This document shows positions 9,382 through 21,199 of a DNA stretch of 64,000 bases, piece after piece. Numbering within the stretch: position 1 is the first letter of the stretch; the number at the start of each line of letters is the position of its first letter. Under the pieces are notes generated by a model. It was not told where the DNA came from. It saw nothing but the letters and a program-made list of their open reading frames with translations, and ran no database searches. The stretch is from Fulvia fulva (Eukaryota > Ascomycota > Dothideomycetes > Mycosphaerellales > Mycosphaerellaceae). The stretch covers positions 3,782,001 through 3,846,000 of the forward strand of contig NC_063016.1 of NCBI RefSeq assembly GCF_020509005.1, given 5' to 3'. The position numbers and the translations under genes were made by a program.

Positions 9382-12300
9382 GGTTATAAGCCCGGGTTTA
9401 TATAGGAATAAGAGCAACCTATATTAGTATAGGTTACTTATATCCCTTACTATTGTAGTAGAAAACATCTAGGAATCAGAAGTCTACCCCGTCTATCCTA
9501 TTAAGGAGCTTAGTTCGATACTAAGTAATAGATAACCTAGACAAGGACTCTATACGGCTTACTTAAAGCTAATACCTTAAAGATACTCTATAGGTACAAC
9601 TACATCGATATACTATTAAGAAGGACTTTAAGTAAGTCATTTGAAGCTCTACTAGGAGGGATAGACCTATGTCCTAGCCCCGAGACCTTATACCGCTCCT
9701 TCTTTACTTTACTAAGTAGGCCTTAGTATCTATACCTACGAACTTTCCTATTCTATACTAAAAGCCTTAGTAGGATCTAAGCTACTACTTTAGAACATAT
9801 ACACCTTGTTTTATTACATCCAATCTATTATAGATTTATACTAAGAGAAGATAGAGGAGAAGGGAGGCAAAATCCCAATTCTTAGGAGGGACAATTAGAA
9901 GAGATAGTTCAACCTTTAGAGATATAAGATAGAGAGCCAATCAGCATTCTTTATAATTGATGACCTAATACAAGTGTCTTTTAATAATATCAAGGGCAAC
10001 ACTCTAAAACTCTAAGAAGAGGCTATAACTAAAGAGATTCTTAATACGCTAATATAGACAAGACTTTATATAGTATAAAACTTCAGTATCCTTAGTAGGA
10101 TTATAGAAGAAGATGAATTTGAGCTTAAGGGCTTATATAAATCTAGAAGAGCTACTAAGAAGTAGGTGTATCTCTAGAACAAGTATAGCTAGGTACTACT
10201 AACCTATATATATAAGCTTATAAAGCAATTTGTGACTTTTAAGATAAGTAAAGAGTGTACTATTAGATCTGTATAGACACACCTAGTTTCTCTTAGAAAA
10301 AGGATTGCTAATGTTGACCTAGAGGGTTAGTATTATAGGAAAGCTAATGTAAGGATAACCTAGCTCTTAAGTTTATTACTACCTAACTACTATATAGCTA
10401 GGGATACTATTATAGCTTAGCTAAAGATAGATTATAAAAGGACCTTAAAGATCCTTAAAGCTTAAGAAGCTAGGTTAGATCCCTCTAAGGCTAAGTATAG
10501 TATAGTAGCTACCTAGGTCAAGCCCTTAGGTCTAGTAAGACTACTCTTCTACCTTCTCTATAAAAAGGATCATCTGATCAAGGACTGCCCTAGTCTATCT
10601 AAGGCAAGAAAGGTCCTTAGATCTTATTCCTAACTACTATCTTCCTAGAATACAATATATATTAAGAAGAAGAGAACTCTACTACCTACTTTAAGGAGGA
10701 CACTAAGAGAGAAGTCCTCTATAGAAGAACTTAAGAAGATAGTGAAGAGACTTAGCTCTAACATACTGTCACTCTAGAAGAACTAGGCCTAGTCTTATAC
10801 CTCTAAAGCAAAGAAGACTAGAAAAGGTTTTCCCGCCTAAGAGTCACGTGACTTATACAGCTCATCCCTAGAGACAATGTCTAATAATAATAAGTATAAT
10901 AAAGTGGCTTACTTAACTATAGAAGTCTAAGGCAAGTTCTCCTCGTTAGAGTAGTTACTTAAGTCCTATACTTTATCCTATATAACTAACTAAAGCTACC
11001 TCTTTAGATCTATAACTCCCTTAATAAGGAAGAAATAGATCAAAGTAGGAGGTGGGTTCTTATTAGCTACTTATATTAGGAATGTAAAGATAAGTAGGAG
11101 AGCTAGTAGAAAAGTTATTTTAGAAGATATCCTGCTTATACCTAAGCTAGGAGTAAACCTAGTTTTATAGAACTAGTTTAGTAAGCAGTTTAGTGTTTCA
11201 CCTCTGTCATTTTCTCTTATTTCTCCCTCTAGTAAGACTATTGTCTAGACAAAGCTCCTTAGGGGGGTTCTATTTATTAATAAGCTTTCTCCTCTCCTAT
11301 AAGAACGGGCACATTACTTATTATATACACTACTAATAGAGAATGCCTTTGTGACTACTTAATTAGAGACCGACCTAAAGTAGTAGGAGCTTTAGTATAG
11401 AAGATTTGTACACTTTAGGAAGAATTTGCTCTAGAATCTTTATAAGGTAATAGACTTAAGAGAACCTATTCCTATCCCTAAGGATAGCTTTCACTAGTAT
11501 AGAGTATGTTTAATAGCAAAGATAGAGAAATATAAAGGCAAAGTTATAGAGAGAAGACCTAAAAGACTTGCCCTTATATCTATTAACATATATAGCCTAC
11601 TACTAATCTTAAGACTAGGATTCAAATACTAGCTTAAGATTATTAACAACTTCTCTAGGAAGAAGTAGACCTTTCCTCTTAGGAAAAGAGAAGATGCTCT
11701 AGTTGCTCTCTAGAACTAGAAGATTAAAGCAGAGAGGAAATTATTAGCGTAGCTAAAAGCAGTAAGGCTTAATAATATAAAAGAACTTATTACATTAGTA
11801 AAGTAGTAGGAGAAGGATTTAGGGATTAGGCCCGAGCCGACTAAGGTATACAACTCTCTACAGAATAGACTAGTTAAGAGATCAATACAAACCTTAGAGG
11901 ACTCTATAAGGGCAATGCTTAAAGAGGCTAAAATGCCGGTTGAATTTTGGCCTAAAGTACTAGAGGCCTAAACTTATATAAGGAACAAACTACTAAATGG
12001 CCTGGATTACGATAGGTTTAAGGGTTCACTAGATAAGGCTTTTGATAGTATTAAACCGACTATTAACTATTTGAAAGTTTAGGGATGTAAAGCTATTATC
12101 TATATAGACATAAGATCCTAACCTTAATAGGTAAGAAGTAACAAGCTGATAAATAGGGGTAAAGAAGTGGTGTTTATTAGGTATATTAAAAACATAGCTA
12201 AAGCCTAGCTCTTTTAGGAACTAGATATAAGAGCTGTTAAATAACATATATATATAGACTTCTTTAAGGACTAGCCTAGAGGTAATATAGGTCTTAATGT

Positions 12301-12473
12301 TCTAACATTGAATCTACTAAGTAGTGTACTAGCTAGGAAGCCCTTAGGAAGGCCGAGGAAGAACGTATCCTTAGGACAATCTACCTACTATTTAGGTGTC
12401 TATTAAAGTACCCCCGAAATAGATTAGCTAATTAAGACCCCTAAAGTCGCTTAGCCGAGAAAGCTATTTATAT

Positions 12474-13457
12474 AGATAGATAGATGATTCATTTACCCGT
12501 TGTGGTGCCCTCCGGCCCATGCGGGTTTATGTCTATATATGTTACTGCATAAGGTAGGAAACCTATTCCTAGGTAAAAACCTCCTCTCCTTCTCTAATAG
12601 CTTCCTTGCCATGAGTTCTCAGTTTTCCTTCCATTAGGGTGCACTAGTGTCATGGTGGTTAGCCTCTGACTACCTTGTCTGCAACCCTAGAGTTGTCCCC
12701 CTCTTCCTGCTCTCCTCCTCCTTCTTTCTCTCCTCAATCCATCTCTCTGTTTCCCTAGTAAGAGAGAACTGCTCCAAAAATCCTTGGTGGATGATCCACC
12801 TTGTAATTCTCTGGAGGTCTCCCTTATTGCTGATCATGGCTTGGAAGTTTCTGTTCCTTGCCCTTGCCCTCCATTCACCTCTCCCTGTACTCCATTCTTT
12901 GCAAACCAGAAGTCTATGTTCGACATTCTGGGACAGGTAGCCGCATGGGCAACTCTTGTCTTCGATACCTGGGACTTTTCTCTGATGCAGGTATGCCCTG
13001 ACTCCGATGTGTTCAGAGCGGATTTGTATTGCTATGCTTGCTTCTGACCTGGTCAGGTCTGAGTACAGTAGGTAGTTGTGGCTACCAAACTGTTGGAGTG
13101 CCTTTGGGGTTCCTGGCCTCTGTGGGGTTCTTGTCCATTCAGTCTTCCAGAGGAGTCCTGCCATCCTTTCAGCTAGAGACTGTTGCTTCTTCCCTTGGCT
13201 GGCTGCTGATCCTCTCCCTTGAGCCCTTCTGTCCTGTTCCTGCTGGGCTAGGTGCAGCTGTTCTGTTAGTTCTTTGAACTTCTGCAGGTCCTGCTGCTTC
13301 TGTGGGGCTGGATTGGGTCTTGCTTGTCTGTGCCTTCTTGTGCACTGGCTCCTGATTTTGTTGACTGCCTTCTGGATTACTAGCTGGGCTGGGTATGCAG
13401 ACGTCTTTCCTGCATACTGGTATCTCAACCCTTGAAGGTAGAGCTTGGCTGGTGGGG
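12474..13457 (-). mobile_element. Non-RIPed, 5'-truncated LINE insertion with 13-bp target duplication
   Basis: Inserted in Copia-1b and flanked by the 13-bp direct repeat AAGCTATTTATAT at 12461-12473 and 13458-13470. The minus-strand 3' end has a short TAGA tail (12474 onward), then a 3' UTR, then the last part of ORF2. It is 5' truncated at 13457, the usual product of incomplete target-primed reverse transcription. Base composition is normal, unlike the host, so it inserted after the host copy was mutated. It is related at protein level to LINE-F and LINE-G but clearly a different family. Confidence 0.9.
12670..13457 (-). pseudogene. LINE ORF2 C-terminal fragment with CCHC-like motif
   Basis: The open frame enters from the truncated 5' end at 13457 and stops at TAG 12670-12672. 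The fragment ends the ORF2 protein downstream of RNase H. It contains a Gln-rich helix-like stretch (QKQQDLQKFKELTEQLHLAQ), then YLHQRKVPGIEDKSC and the terminal motif CPCGYLSQNVEHRLLVC, a C-x-C...H...C arrangement typical of the C-terminus of Tad/I-clade ORF2 proteins. There is no catalytic domain, so it is a dead fragment although uninterrupted. No start codon belongs to it. Confidence 0.85.
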
Positions 13458-15527
13458 AAGCTATTTATATAACTTCCCTAACCTCCGGAGAACGTAGGGG
13501 AATTTCAGAAAATTAATTAGCCAATTGAGACAAGCTCCCTAGATCCCTAGGAAATAGACGTTACTAGGTTATAAGTGACGGTCCCTAAATCATCTCTTAG
13601 AAAGAGAAAGGCTGACTATAATGTTAAGGGCTATAACATAAAACAGAAAGCCCTAAAATCTTTAGTCCCTAAGCCCGAACTAACTACTAAAGTAGGAGAA
13701 GTAATAGACCTCTTAGAGAACCTTACTACTTTTTACTAAGCTTTCTTTATAGCTATATAATCAGTAGACAGTTCAATACTATAGGATAGCGAATTCCTAG
13801 AAGAAGTTAAGGAAATGGCCTTTATAGTAACTATAGAAGCTATTATATATAAGTAAGAGGTCCTAATTCCGAAATCCTATAAGGATACTATAAATGATAA
13901 GAAGTGGGGACATCTTTAGAAGGAAGCAATCCAAAAGGAACTAGATGCTCTATAGAGTAACAACACCTAGGAAAATTCTATTCTACTAAAAGGAGCAAAT
14001 CTAGTTATATTAAGATAGGTCTTTGATATTAAGAGAAGTATCAGTAGAGCTATTAAAAAGTTCAAGGCTAGACTAGTTATAAGGGGCTTCTTATAGAAGT
14101 TTAGTGTTGACTTTATAGAGACATTTATACCTATAGTAAGATAGGACACCCTTAGGGTGTTTATAGCTATTATGTATAAGGTGGATCTTTATCTTTACTA
14201 AGTGGATATGAACAATGTATTTATAGAAAGTAGCCTCTATAAAGACATCTTTATATTACTACTACTAGGAGTTGAGCTTCTACTAAACATAGTGTTTAAA
14301 ATCCTTAAAAGCTTATATAGACTTAAGTAAGTAGCTAGAGATTGGAATTAACTCTATATGTTAAAGCTTAGAGAGATTAGATTTATATAGTTAGAAGTGG
14401 ATCTGTACCTACTTATTTATAAGAAGAGGGAGATCATAATCCTTATATATAGATGACATTCTAATTACTATACCAAAGTTAATAGATGTTCTCTAGTTCA
14501 AAAGAGAACTTAGTAAGATCTTCAAGATTAAAGATCTAGGTGAACCTAAAAAGATCCTTAGTATAAGAGTTATAAGGGATAGGAAGAGAGGAATCCTAAA
14601 ACTTGACTAAGGACACTTTGTTAGGGATAGCCTAGCTAAGATAGGAATGAACTATAAGAAGGCAGCACCTACACACTCACCTATAGACAGCTATAAGGCC
14701 CTTAAACCTTTAAGCCATATAGATGAGAGGTGTAACAAGGCAGAGTACTAGAGTATCAATAGTATTTAGATGTGGCTAGCAACAATCACAAGGCTAGACA
14801 TTGCTTTTACCCTAGGAAGGATGAGCTCATTTGTGAGTGACCTATCCACCTACCACATAAAGGCTTTAAAGAAGATCACTAGGTACCTAAGATCATACTA
14901 TGATCTAGGACTTCAGTTCTCAAAGTCTAGAAAAGGACACCTTATTAGATACTATAATTCTGATTATGTAATAGATAAAGCAGACAGAGTCTCAATCCTT
15001 AGGTATGTCTTCTCCCTCTATAGGGTACTAGTTTCTTAGATGAGTAAGAAGCAAAAGTCTGTAGCAATATCTATAATAGAGGCTGAATATATAGCTATAA
15101 ATGTATATACGAAGCAGTCCTAATTCCTAGCTTTACTACTAAGAGAAATGGATTGTCTAGAGTTAGTAGGAGACTGTTCCTATTAACTAAGAATCACTAG
15201 AAACTAGGAGACTATATCAAATTTAAGACCAGTCTAATTAAGAGGTGACAATCAAGCTGCCCTCACCCTAGTAAAAGATATATATGTTCATAACAAGTCG
15301 AAGCACATTGACATTGCCTATAACGCTGTTAGGAAACTTTAGTAGAGGAGGCTTATTGCTGTTAAGTACACCCTAACCTCTGAGATGGTTGCAGACGGGT
15401 TTACAAAACCAAAGACTGGTCTATACTTCTAGAGGTTTGTAAGCTAGCTAAACCTGTTATAAAAAGGTCTAAGTACTATTAATAGGAAGTGAGCAGACTA
15501 TAACCTCCTATACGAGATAAGTAGGAG

Positions 15528-15762
15528 TGTTAAGATATAGCATCTCAAAGGGAGTCAACAATTAGGAAGTGATCTAGTAGCCTAAGGCATCCATAATAAC
15601 TTAGCTTGTAGGGAGATACCTTCTCTCCCCTTTAGCTTAAAAAGACATCTAACATAATCAACATATTAGTTCCTAATATATTGCTATATACTCGTGCTAT
15701 TAGTTAGTTAAAGATTGATCTCTTACTCTACTCCGCTACTATCTACCCGTACCTGTTTAATA
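15528..15762 (+). repeat. Copia-1b 3' LTR
   Basis: 235 bp, TGTTAAGATATAG to CTGTTTAATA, followed by the GTAAC duplication. Preceded by the purine tract GATAAGTAGGAG. Confidence 0.9.
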
Positions 15763-16412
15763 GTAACGAAGATAATACTCCGGAGGCTTTAAGCTCTAAT
15801 AATAAGGGTTAGAAAAGAGTACGACTAATGACTAAGAAGAAGATAACTTAAATAAAGGTACTATAACGTTAGGAATACCCTATAGTATAGATATAATAGT
15901 AGCCTTATTTAGCCGTCTTACTATTACTATAGAGAATATAGGACCGCGCTTCTCTACTCCTAGAAGTCCGGAAAACGCCTTCTTTAATAGTAGGAACGCT
16001 ACTAAGTTCTAGGAGAAGTTTAATAATCTTATAGACTAGTATCTACTAAGGCTATTAATTAAGAAAGATAACTTCTAGGGTCGTTTCGAGCGTAACTACG
16101 AGACTACTATCCGATATTTAGTAATAAGATTAGAGGAATAGTAAGTAAGGCGGAGTACCTTTAGAAGGTCCTTCTTAGCTAAATCTCGAGATTTGATACC
16201 TATTCGATATTAGGAAGTCGAGAATACCTTAAAAAGATAGTCCGGGCTAAGAAAGGAAAAAGCCCTAAGGAGTAGGATATAAAGGAGTTTATCCGTCTCT
16301 TCGTAGCCTCTAGTAACCTAATTAATCCCGAGGATCTTAATAATAGCTCCCGTAGTCGTCTTCTACTTTAGAAGCTTCTATAATTAGTTACTAAGATAGT
16401 TTATATGAAATA

Positions 16413-18043
16413 TAGATAGATATTTCATTTCAGCTATTATAATGCCCTTTGGCCTATATAGCTATACTATCTTGTTTTTATATATATAGAGGGGAAACCG
16501 TATTAGTAAAAACCCCTCCTCCTTCCCGCCTGTCTTTTCTCCCTCGTTATCGACTTATATTTCCCTTATTAAGGGTACGCTAGTGTTATAGGCCTGCCCT
16601 AATAACTACCCTATCTATAACCCCTCTAGCTTCCGCCTCTTATCTATCTACTCCTCCGTCTCGCTAGCAAGGCTAAACTACTAGAGGCATCCCTACTATA
16701 GTATCTACCGAGCGATTCGGCGAATATTACCTTTGTCCCTAATAATTAACTTATAGTCCCTCCTTCCCGCTTAATACCTCCAATTTTCCCTATAACTCGC
16801 CTACTACGAGTATCGTAGTAGTATATATTCTAGGTTTTACGATAGGTAGCTATACTAGTAGGCTAGGCTTTATATATCTAGTACGTGTCTCCTAAATAGG
16901 TAGGCACTTAGTCTAATATGTTCGGACCTGATTTGGATCGCTATACTTACTTCGGCCCTTGTTAGGTCCCTATATAGCTAGTAATTATGTCTCCAGAAAG
17001 CTCGGAGTACGATCGGGCCTATTGTCTTAGGGGGCTTCCTTTCCTAGTCCTACTCCTATAGATAGCTCGCTATCTATTCCGCTAGACTTTAGGTCTTAGC
17101 CTTGCCCCCGCCGGCCTAGCGAGTCCTACGCTCCTCCTTCTTTCGTGCTAGCTATTCGGTACTTGTCTATACGGCCGTAAAGGTAGTAAGGTCATCCTCT
17201 TTTTAGCTTGTCCTATATCTAGCCCCTCTCCGGTAGCGGCTTTCTATCTTATTCTTTACCTCCTAGATTATAGTTTGTACTAGGTAATCTATCGTCTTTA
17301 CCGCGTATTAAATTCTTATTCCCCGGATATATTAGTCGATTAGAGGTATTCCCGTCCCTATTTCTACCGTGCTTATTAGCGTTATCTTATATACCCCTAG
17401 TATTCTACGTAGGTTACCTACCTAAGTCCTATTTAGGGGTTACTCTATCCGTTTCGGGATCGGCTTACCTACGCCTCCTATACTCTAGATCTATACCCTG
17501 TATAATATAGCTAGTCTAACGATCGCCTTATATATTACCCTTACCTTATCGAATGTTACTCTCTATATAGACGCCGTAAGCCTCTTTATCGAGGCTTTGT
17601 TAACTTACGCTCGACTCTAGGCTTTCTTAATCTATACGTTCTAGCTTAGCTTCGGGTCGAGCTAGATCCCTAGTACTTATAGCTCCGCTAATAGCTTAGT
17701 CTCGTAGCCTTAGATTCTTACCGCCGCCTTTATATTATAGTATATTCTCGCTTTACTAAAGTGTATAAGCTAGTACTTTTTAGAGGCGAATCGGGCACTA
17801 TACTTCTTTACCTACTTATCGTATTTCTTATACCTATCTATAAGGAGGCGATAGTTCTCCTCTATCGAGTCTAACTAGGCTAGAATATTTATGTCGTCTA
17901 CGAATCCCGATACTAAGGTTTACGGAGAGGTAAGTAGGGGAATTAGATCAGATATAAATATTAGAAATAGGATAGGGGAGAGAGTAGATCTCTAAGGTAT
18001 TCTAGCCTCTACTTTTACCGGGTCGGACGTATACCTCCCTAGG
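16413..18043 (-). mobile_element. LINE-G: 3' half of a Tad-like LINE (relative of LINE-F)
   Basis: The minus-strand 3' end starts with a short TAGA tail at about 16413 inside Gypsy-1 gag. It covers the 3' UTR, the ORF2 C-terminus and part of the reverse transcriptase. Near 17,880-18,010 the minus strand reads the RT blocks PILFLIFISDL and GFVDDINILA; FVDD is the catalytic YxDD-type motif. Up to 17575 it parallels LINE-F, then continues further 5'. It ends at about 18043 where the Gypsy-2 LTR begins. The simplest reading is that Gypsy-2 inserted into LINE-G, with ACTAG at 18044-18048 as the left target copy. Heavily RIP-mutated. Confidence 0.78.
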
Positions 18044-18048
18044 ACTAG

Positions 18049-18391
18049 TATAGACGACTAACCACCCTAGTAAGTAAGGGCGCGCCTAGTGACCTTAGGA
18101 TAGCCTACGCGTAGGTATATATATTTACTAGTCCGCGGGCCGTAGAATATATACTAAGATCCTAAAAAATAATAAATCTGAAATTTTTAGATTTCCGTAT
18201 TTTGCCTTATAGAGAGATTCTTCGTAAATCCTAGCTTCCTACTAAGGTCGCCTCCTAACTATATATATCTTAGTAGAATCCCTATATACCCCCGCCTCGT
18301 AATTAACCGTTAAAGGTTAATAAGATTCGACGCGCAAATTTTAGGGTCTAAAGGGGGCCCTTAGCTTGTTAATATATCCTCCCCTATTACA
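18049..18391 (-). repeat. Gypsy-2 3' LTR
   Basis: 343 bp, sense start TGTAATAGGGGAGG at 18391 and sense end GTCTATA at 18049 (CA changed to TA). It matches the partial LTR of Gypsy-1 at 8498-8812. Confidence 0.75.
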
Positions 18392-20864
18392 AAACCGTCC
18401 CTAGTTTCACCTCCGCTACGCTAATATAAACTAAGAAACTATACCCACAAGTTATATATAAGAAAGGCGGATCCGGCGTCTAGTTAAGTAGTTAGTCTAG
18501 AGATATTAAGGATATCGTAAGTTTATTCTATAAGGGCTAAGGAGGCTAAGTTAAGATCTAGTCTTTGTAGTAAGCCTACTCTTAAATCAAGGATATAGCC
18601 TAGAAATTAGTTAAGCACGCTAGAAACTAGGTACTAGGACTAGAAGCTAGTCAAATCAAGGTTAGAAACTAAAACTACTAAGTGAACTCCTTACGCCTAA
18701 GAAAAAGAAATAATGAAGTCCTATCCCTCCTTTAACCTAAATCCTAGTCGATTTGGCCATCTCCTCCGTAGTAAGGTTATAAGGCCGTACCTATAGTCTC
18801 GTCGGCTTAGATTCTAGTTCCGAAAGTATAGCAGCTCTATTAATACCTATTAGAAGTATATCGTTATCCTCTTCGTCGTTAGATTCGGACGTAGTAGGTC
18901 TGTTCTTGTTCGGAAGATCGCCTTTTTCGACATTCGCGACATTAACCCTATCCTCTAGCGCTATAATGTCTTTAGCTTTAGAAAGATTAAGCTCCGGGTC
19001 CGGTCTTAACTATAGGATTAGCTTTAGGTTCTCTCGGGCTTATATACCCTTTAACCTCGTACTATTAAGCTCTTCGAGGACGTATATACTAAACCCCGAG
19101 TACACCTTAGCTATACGATACGGCCTAAGCTAGCGGTAACTAATCTTTCTAGATAGGTCATCCTTCTATAGCTTGTCGAACTTGACTATAAGATCTCCGA
19201 CCTAGAACCCCTAGAAGTTAATACTACGTTTAGTATCGAAGTATTCCTTACTTAGGGTACAAAGCCTTGCTCTTCGTAACTATAACTCCTAAAGACTTAT
19301 GTTCCGTACCTATAATTAACGCGCCCGAATAGCTAATAGCTCCTCCGTTGATCTAATAGATCCCTATTTATAGTTCGCCTATATCGGGTATTCTACCTCG
19401 ATCGGGAGAATAGTACGATAGCTATATAGGACCTCCGCCGGCGTTATACCCGTAATTCTAGATACCGTAGTTCTATTAGCCTAAAGTACCGTAGTAATCT
19501 ATCGTTCCTAGGACTTATAGGTGTTTTTAGTAAGCTTAGCTAATATAGCTAGAATAGGTCGATATCCTACTTCTATAGTTATATTTAACTACGGATAGTA
19601 GGGTAAGATCCGGATATACTTAATACCTATACTAATAAGCATCCTCTCTACCTCCCCTTCGTTAATACTAGCGTTATTAAGTACAATCTTATAGTAGTAT
19701 CTATACCGGCTAAATACTATCTCGTATAAGAACTTAGTAATCGCCCGTAAATTTAGAGGCTTCCGTACGACCTTTGCCTTAATCTACCTACTTAGAGCTT
19801 CTCGGGCGATAAGTAAGTACCCGTTTCTATATATATAGACGGGATCGTAGTACTACCTCTCTCCTATAACCTACTAAGTCGATAAGTAAATTTCTCCTAC
19901 TCTCTAGTTACTTTCGCAAAAGTTGTAAGGAGTATAAGTCCTTACCTAATTCGATACGTCGGAGAAGTAGCCCTCCTAGTAATACCGGCTAGTAATAAGA
20001 TTATATACTAGCTCGGTACTCCGGTAACTATACTTTTTATAATAGTGTATTACGATCTCTTTCTAAGTATTATTATCATCTACTACTAGCTATATCGGTA
20101 TACCCCTTCGCCGCTAATAAAATAAGAGCTTGTCTCTTAAATAGTACCGAGGACTCTTCTTAACGAGGTTTCGATACTTAGCCCGGGTAACCCCTTCCGG
20201 TCGTATTCGATATTCTAGAATATAGGCTATAAGCTCGGAATTATTACTATACTAGGGTTCGAGGAGTCATTTACGCTCTAGAATAACGGGGAAAGTATTA
20301 ACTAGCTCGGCGTAACGGAAGAATTTGTCGTTAATTATCTTATTAATGTTATCGTTAGGTTTCGTAAGCTCCTTAGCTATAGATAGTTTACGAGATAGTA
20401 TATCCGGTCCGGGGTACTTCTTCCTATTAATATACCTTACTTCAAAGGTAAATAGCCGGATCTAAGTAACCTACCTTACTATTATAGAGTTTAGAATGTC
20501 GTATACTAGCCGATTTAACTACTATACTAGCGTTTTAGTATTAACTTCGAGGATAAAGTCTACTCCTACGAGGTAGCGCTATACCTTCTTAAAGCCCTTT
20601 AGTACTCCGAGGCACTCCCGCTTTCCTATATCGTACTTAGCCTCGTTAGGGTTCTAGGTACCGCTCTTAGACCTTACTAGGTGTCTTCGTCGAGTGTTAT
20701 CTAGTAATTCCTACGATATTATATAACCCTACCTAATACTACTCGCGTTAATAGAAACGAAGATCCTACTAGCTCCTAGGGCGTAGGAGATAGTTACTAA
20801 CGCTAGTACTATTACTAAGAATCTTACTAGGTTCTCTTTTAAGAACTACTTATTCTTAGTCTAT
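18392..20864 (-). pseudogene. Gypsy-2 pol: RNase H C-terminal part and integrase
   Basis: Reading the minus strand from 20864 and treating stops as mutated Gln or Trp, the RNase H region appears around 20,340-20,800 (EAKYDIGKRECLGVL, then INRKKYPGPDILSRKLS, the domain end before integrase). The integrase zinc-finger region follows at about 20,150-20,250. The core then runs to about 19,400, and the C-terminal part ends near 18,700 (ITPAEVLYSYRTILPIE around 19,400). No open frame survives. Its upstream half continues after Copia-3a at 25194. Confidence 0.72.
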
Positions 20865-21097
20865 ATTAAGAATATATAGGCCGTAGGACAAGCATGTAGG
20901 TGTAGGTGTGTTATGTGACTAGATCACGTGACTAGGGTTTGCTAGCCTATAGGCTAGTAAACATCCGGATACCTAGCATCTACCTACACTAATACCGGCG
21001 ATACTATATATAGATATACGCTATCCTATTAGGTCCTTCTTCGTCTTTCGTATAATCCGCCGTCTTCTACTACTACGTAACTCGTACCTGTTTAATA
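20865..21097 (+). repeat. Copia-3a 5' LTR
   Basis: 233 bp, starts TATTAAGAATATATAGG and ends CTGTTTAATA. It keeps more CA and TG (ACAAGCATGTAGGTGTAG) than the internal region. Confidence 0.88.
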
Positions 21098-21199
21098 GGT
21101 TATAAGCCCGGGTTAGTAACTCGGTGTTTCACCCTCGACAAAGTTATATTAGAGTTATTCCTCTTTAGAACAAAAGGAAGGTAGACTAGAGGCCGCACC

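Larger units (their letters stand above)
9830..15447 (+). pseudogene. Copia-1b gag-pol polyprotein, RIP-inactivated
   Basis: Collinear with the Copia-1a polyprotein from the start codon (ATG changed to ATA at 9830) to the conserved stop at 15445-15447. It is interrupted at 12461-13470 by the LINE insertion. All domains can be followed by alignment to Copia-1a: gag, protease, integrase, reverse transcriptase, RNase H. Stops occur every few codons. One patch, roughly 14,765-15,040, is less mutated and leaves an open stretch of 89 codons from the linker between reverse transcriptase and RNase H (GRMSSFVSD, RYLRSYYDLGLQF). It is not a separate gene. Copia-1b lacks the 11-bp duplication that shifts the frame in Copia-1a. 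Confidence 0.88.
9147..15762 (+). mobile_element. Copia-1b: complete, heavily RIP-mutated Ty1/copia element
   Basis: Bounded by GTAAC direct repeats (9142-9146 and 15763-15767) and by two 235-bp LTRs. Total length is 6,616 bp, including a nested LINE fragment of 984 bp plus its 13-bp duplication. Without these it has the same length as Copia-1a (5,623 bp) to within a few bases. The order LTR, primer-binding site, leader, gag-pol, polypurine tract, LTR is retained. Nearly all codons with CA or TG have become TA. Confidence 0.92.
8498..16412 (+). mobile_element. Gypsy-1: partial LTR, leader and gag, split by Copia-1b
   Basis: Two host pieces belong together, 8498-9146 and 15763-16412, joined across the Copia-1b insertion with its GTAAC duplication. 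The first piece begins inside an LTR; it matches in reverse complement the Gypsy-2 LTR at 18049-18391, and the LTR ends near 8812. After that comes a RIP-mutated leader and gag-like coding sequence with no open frame. The second piece continues gag (mutated Glu/Arg/Leu-rich sequence, for example RFERNYETTIRYL around 16085). It ends at about 16412 at the TAGA tail of LINE-G. Assignment to gypsy rests on the LTR match to Gypsy-2, whose pol is recognisable. Confidence 0.7.

Noticed and set aside
12647..13277. Plus-strand open frames over the LINE ORF2 fragment, including hydrophobic ones that look like membrane segments
   Set aside because: They are antisense to the ORF2 C-terminal fragment with its CPCG...H...C motif; Leu/Ser-rich translations are expected opposite Gln/Arg/Glu-rich coding sequence.
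18906..19133. 75-codon plus-strand frame
   Set aside because: It lies antisense to the Gypsy-2 integrase C-terminal region and shows no features of its own.
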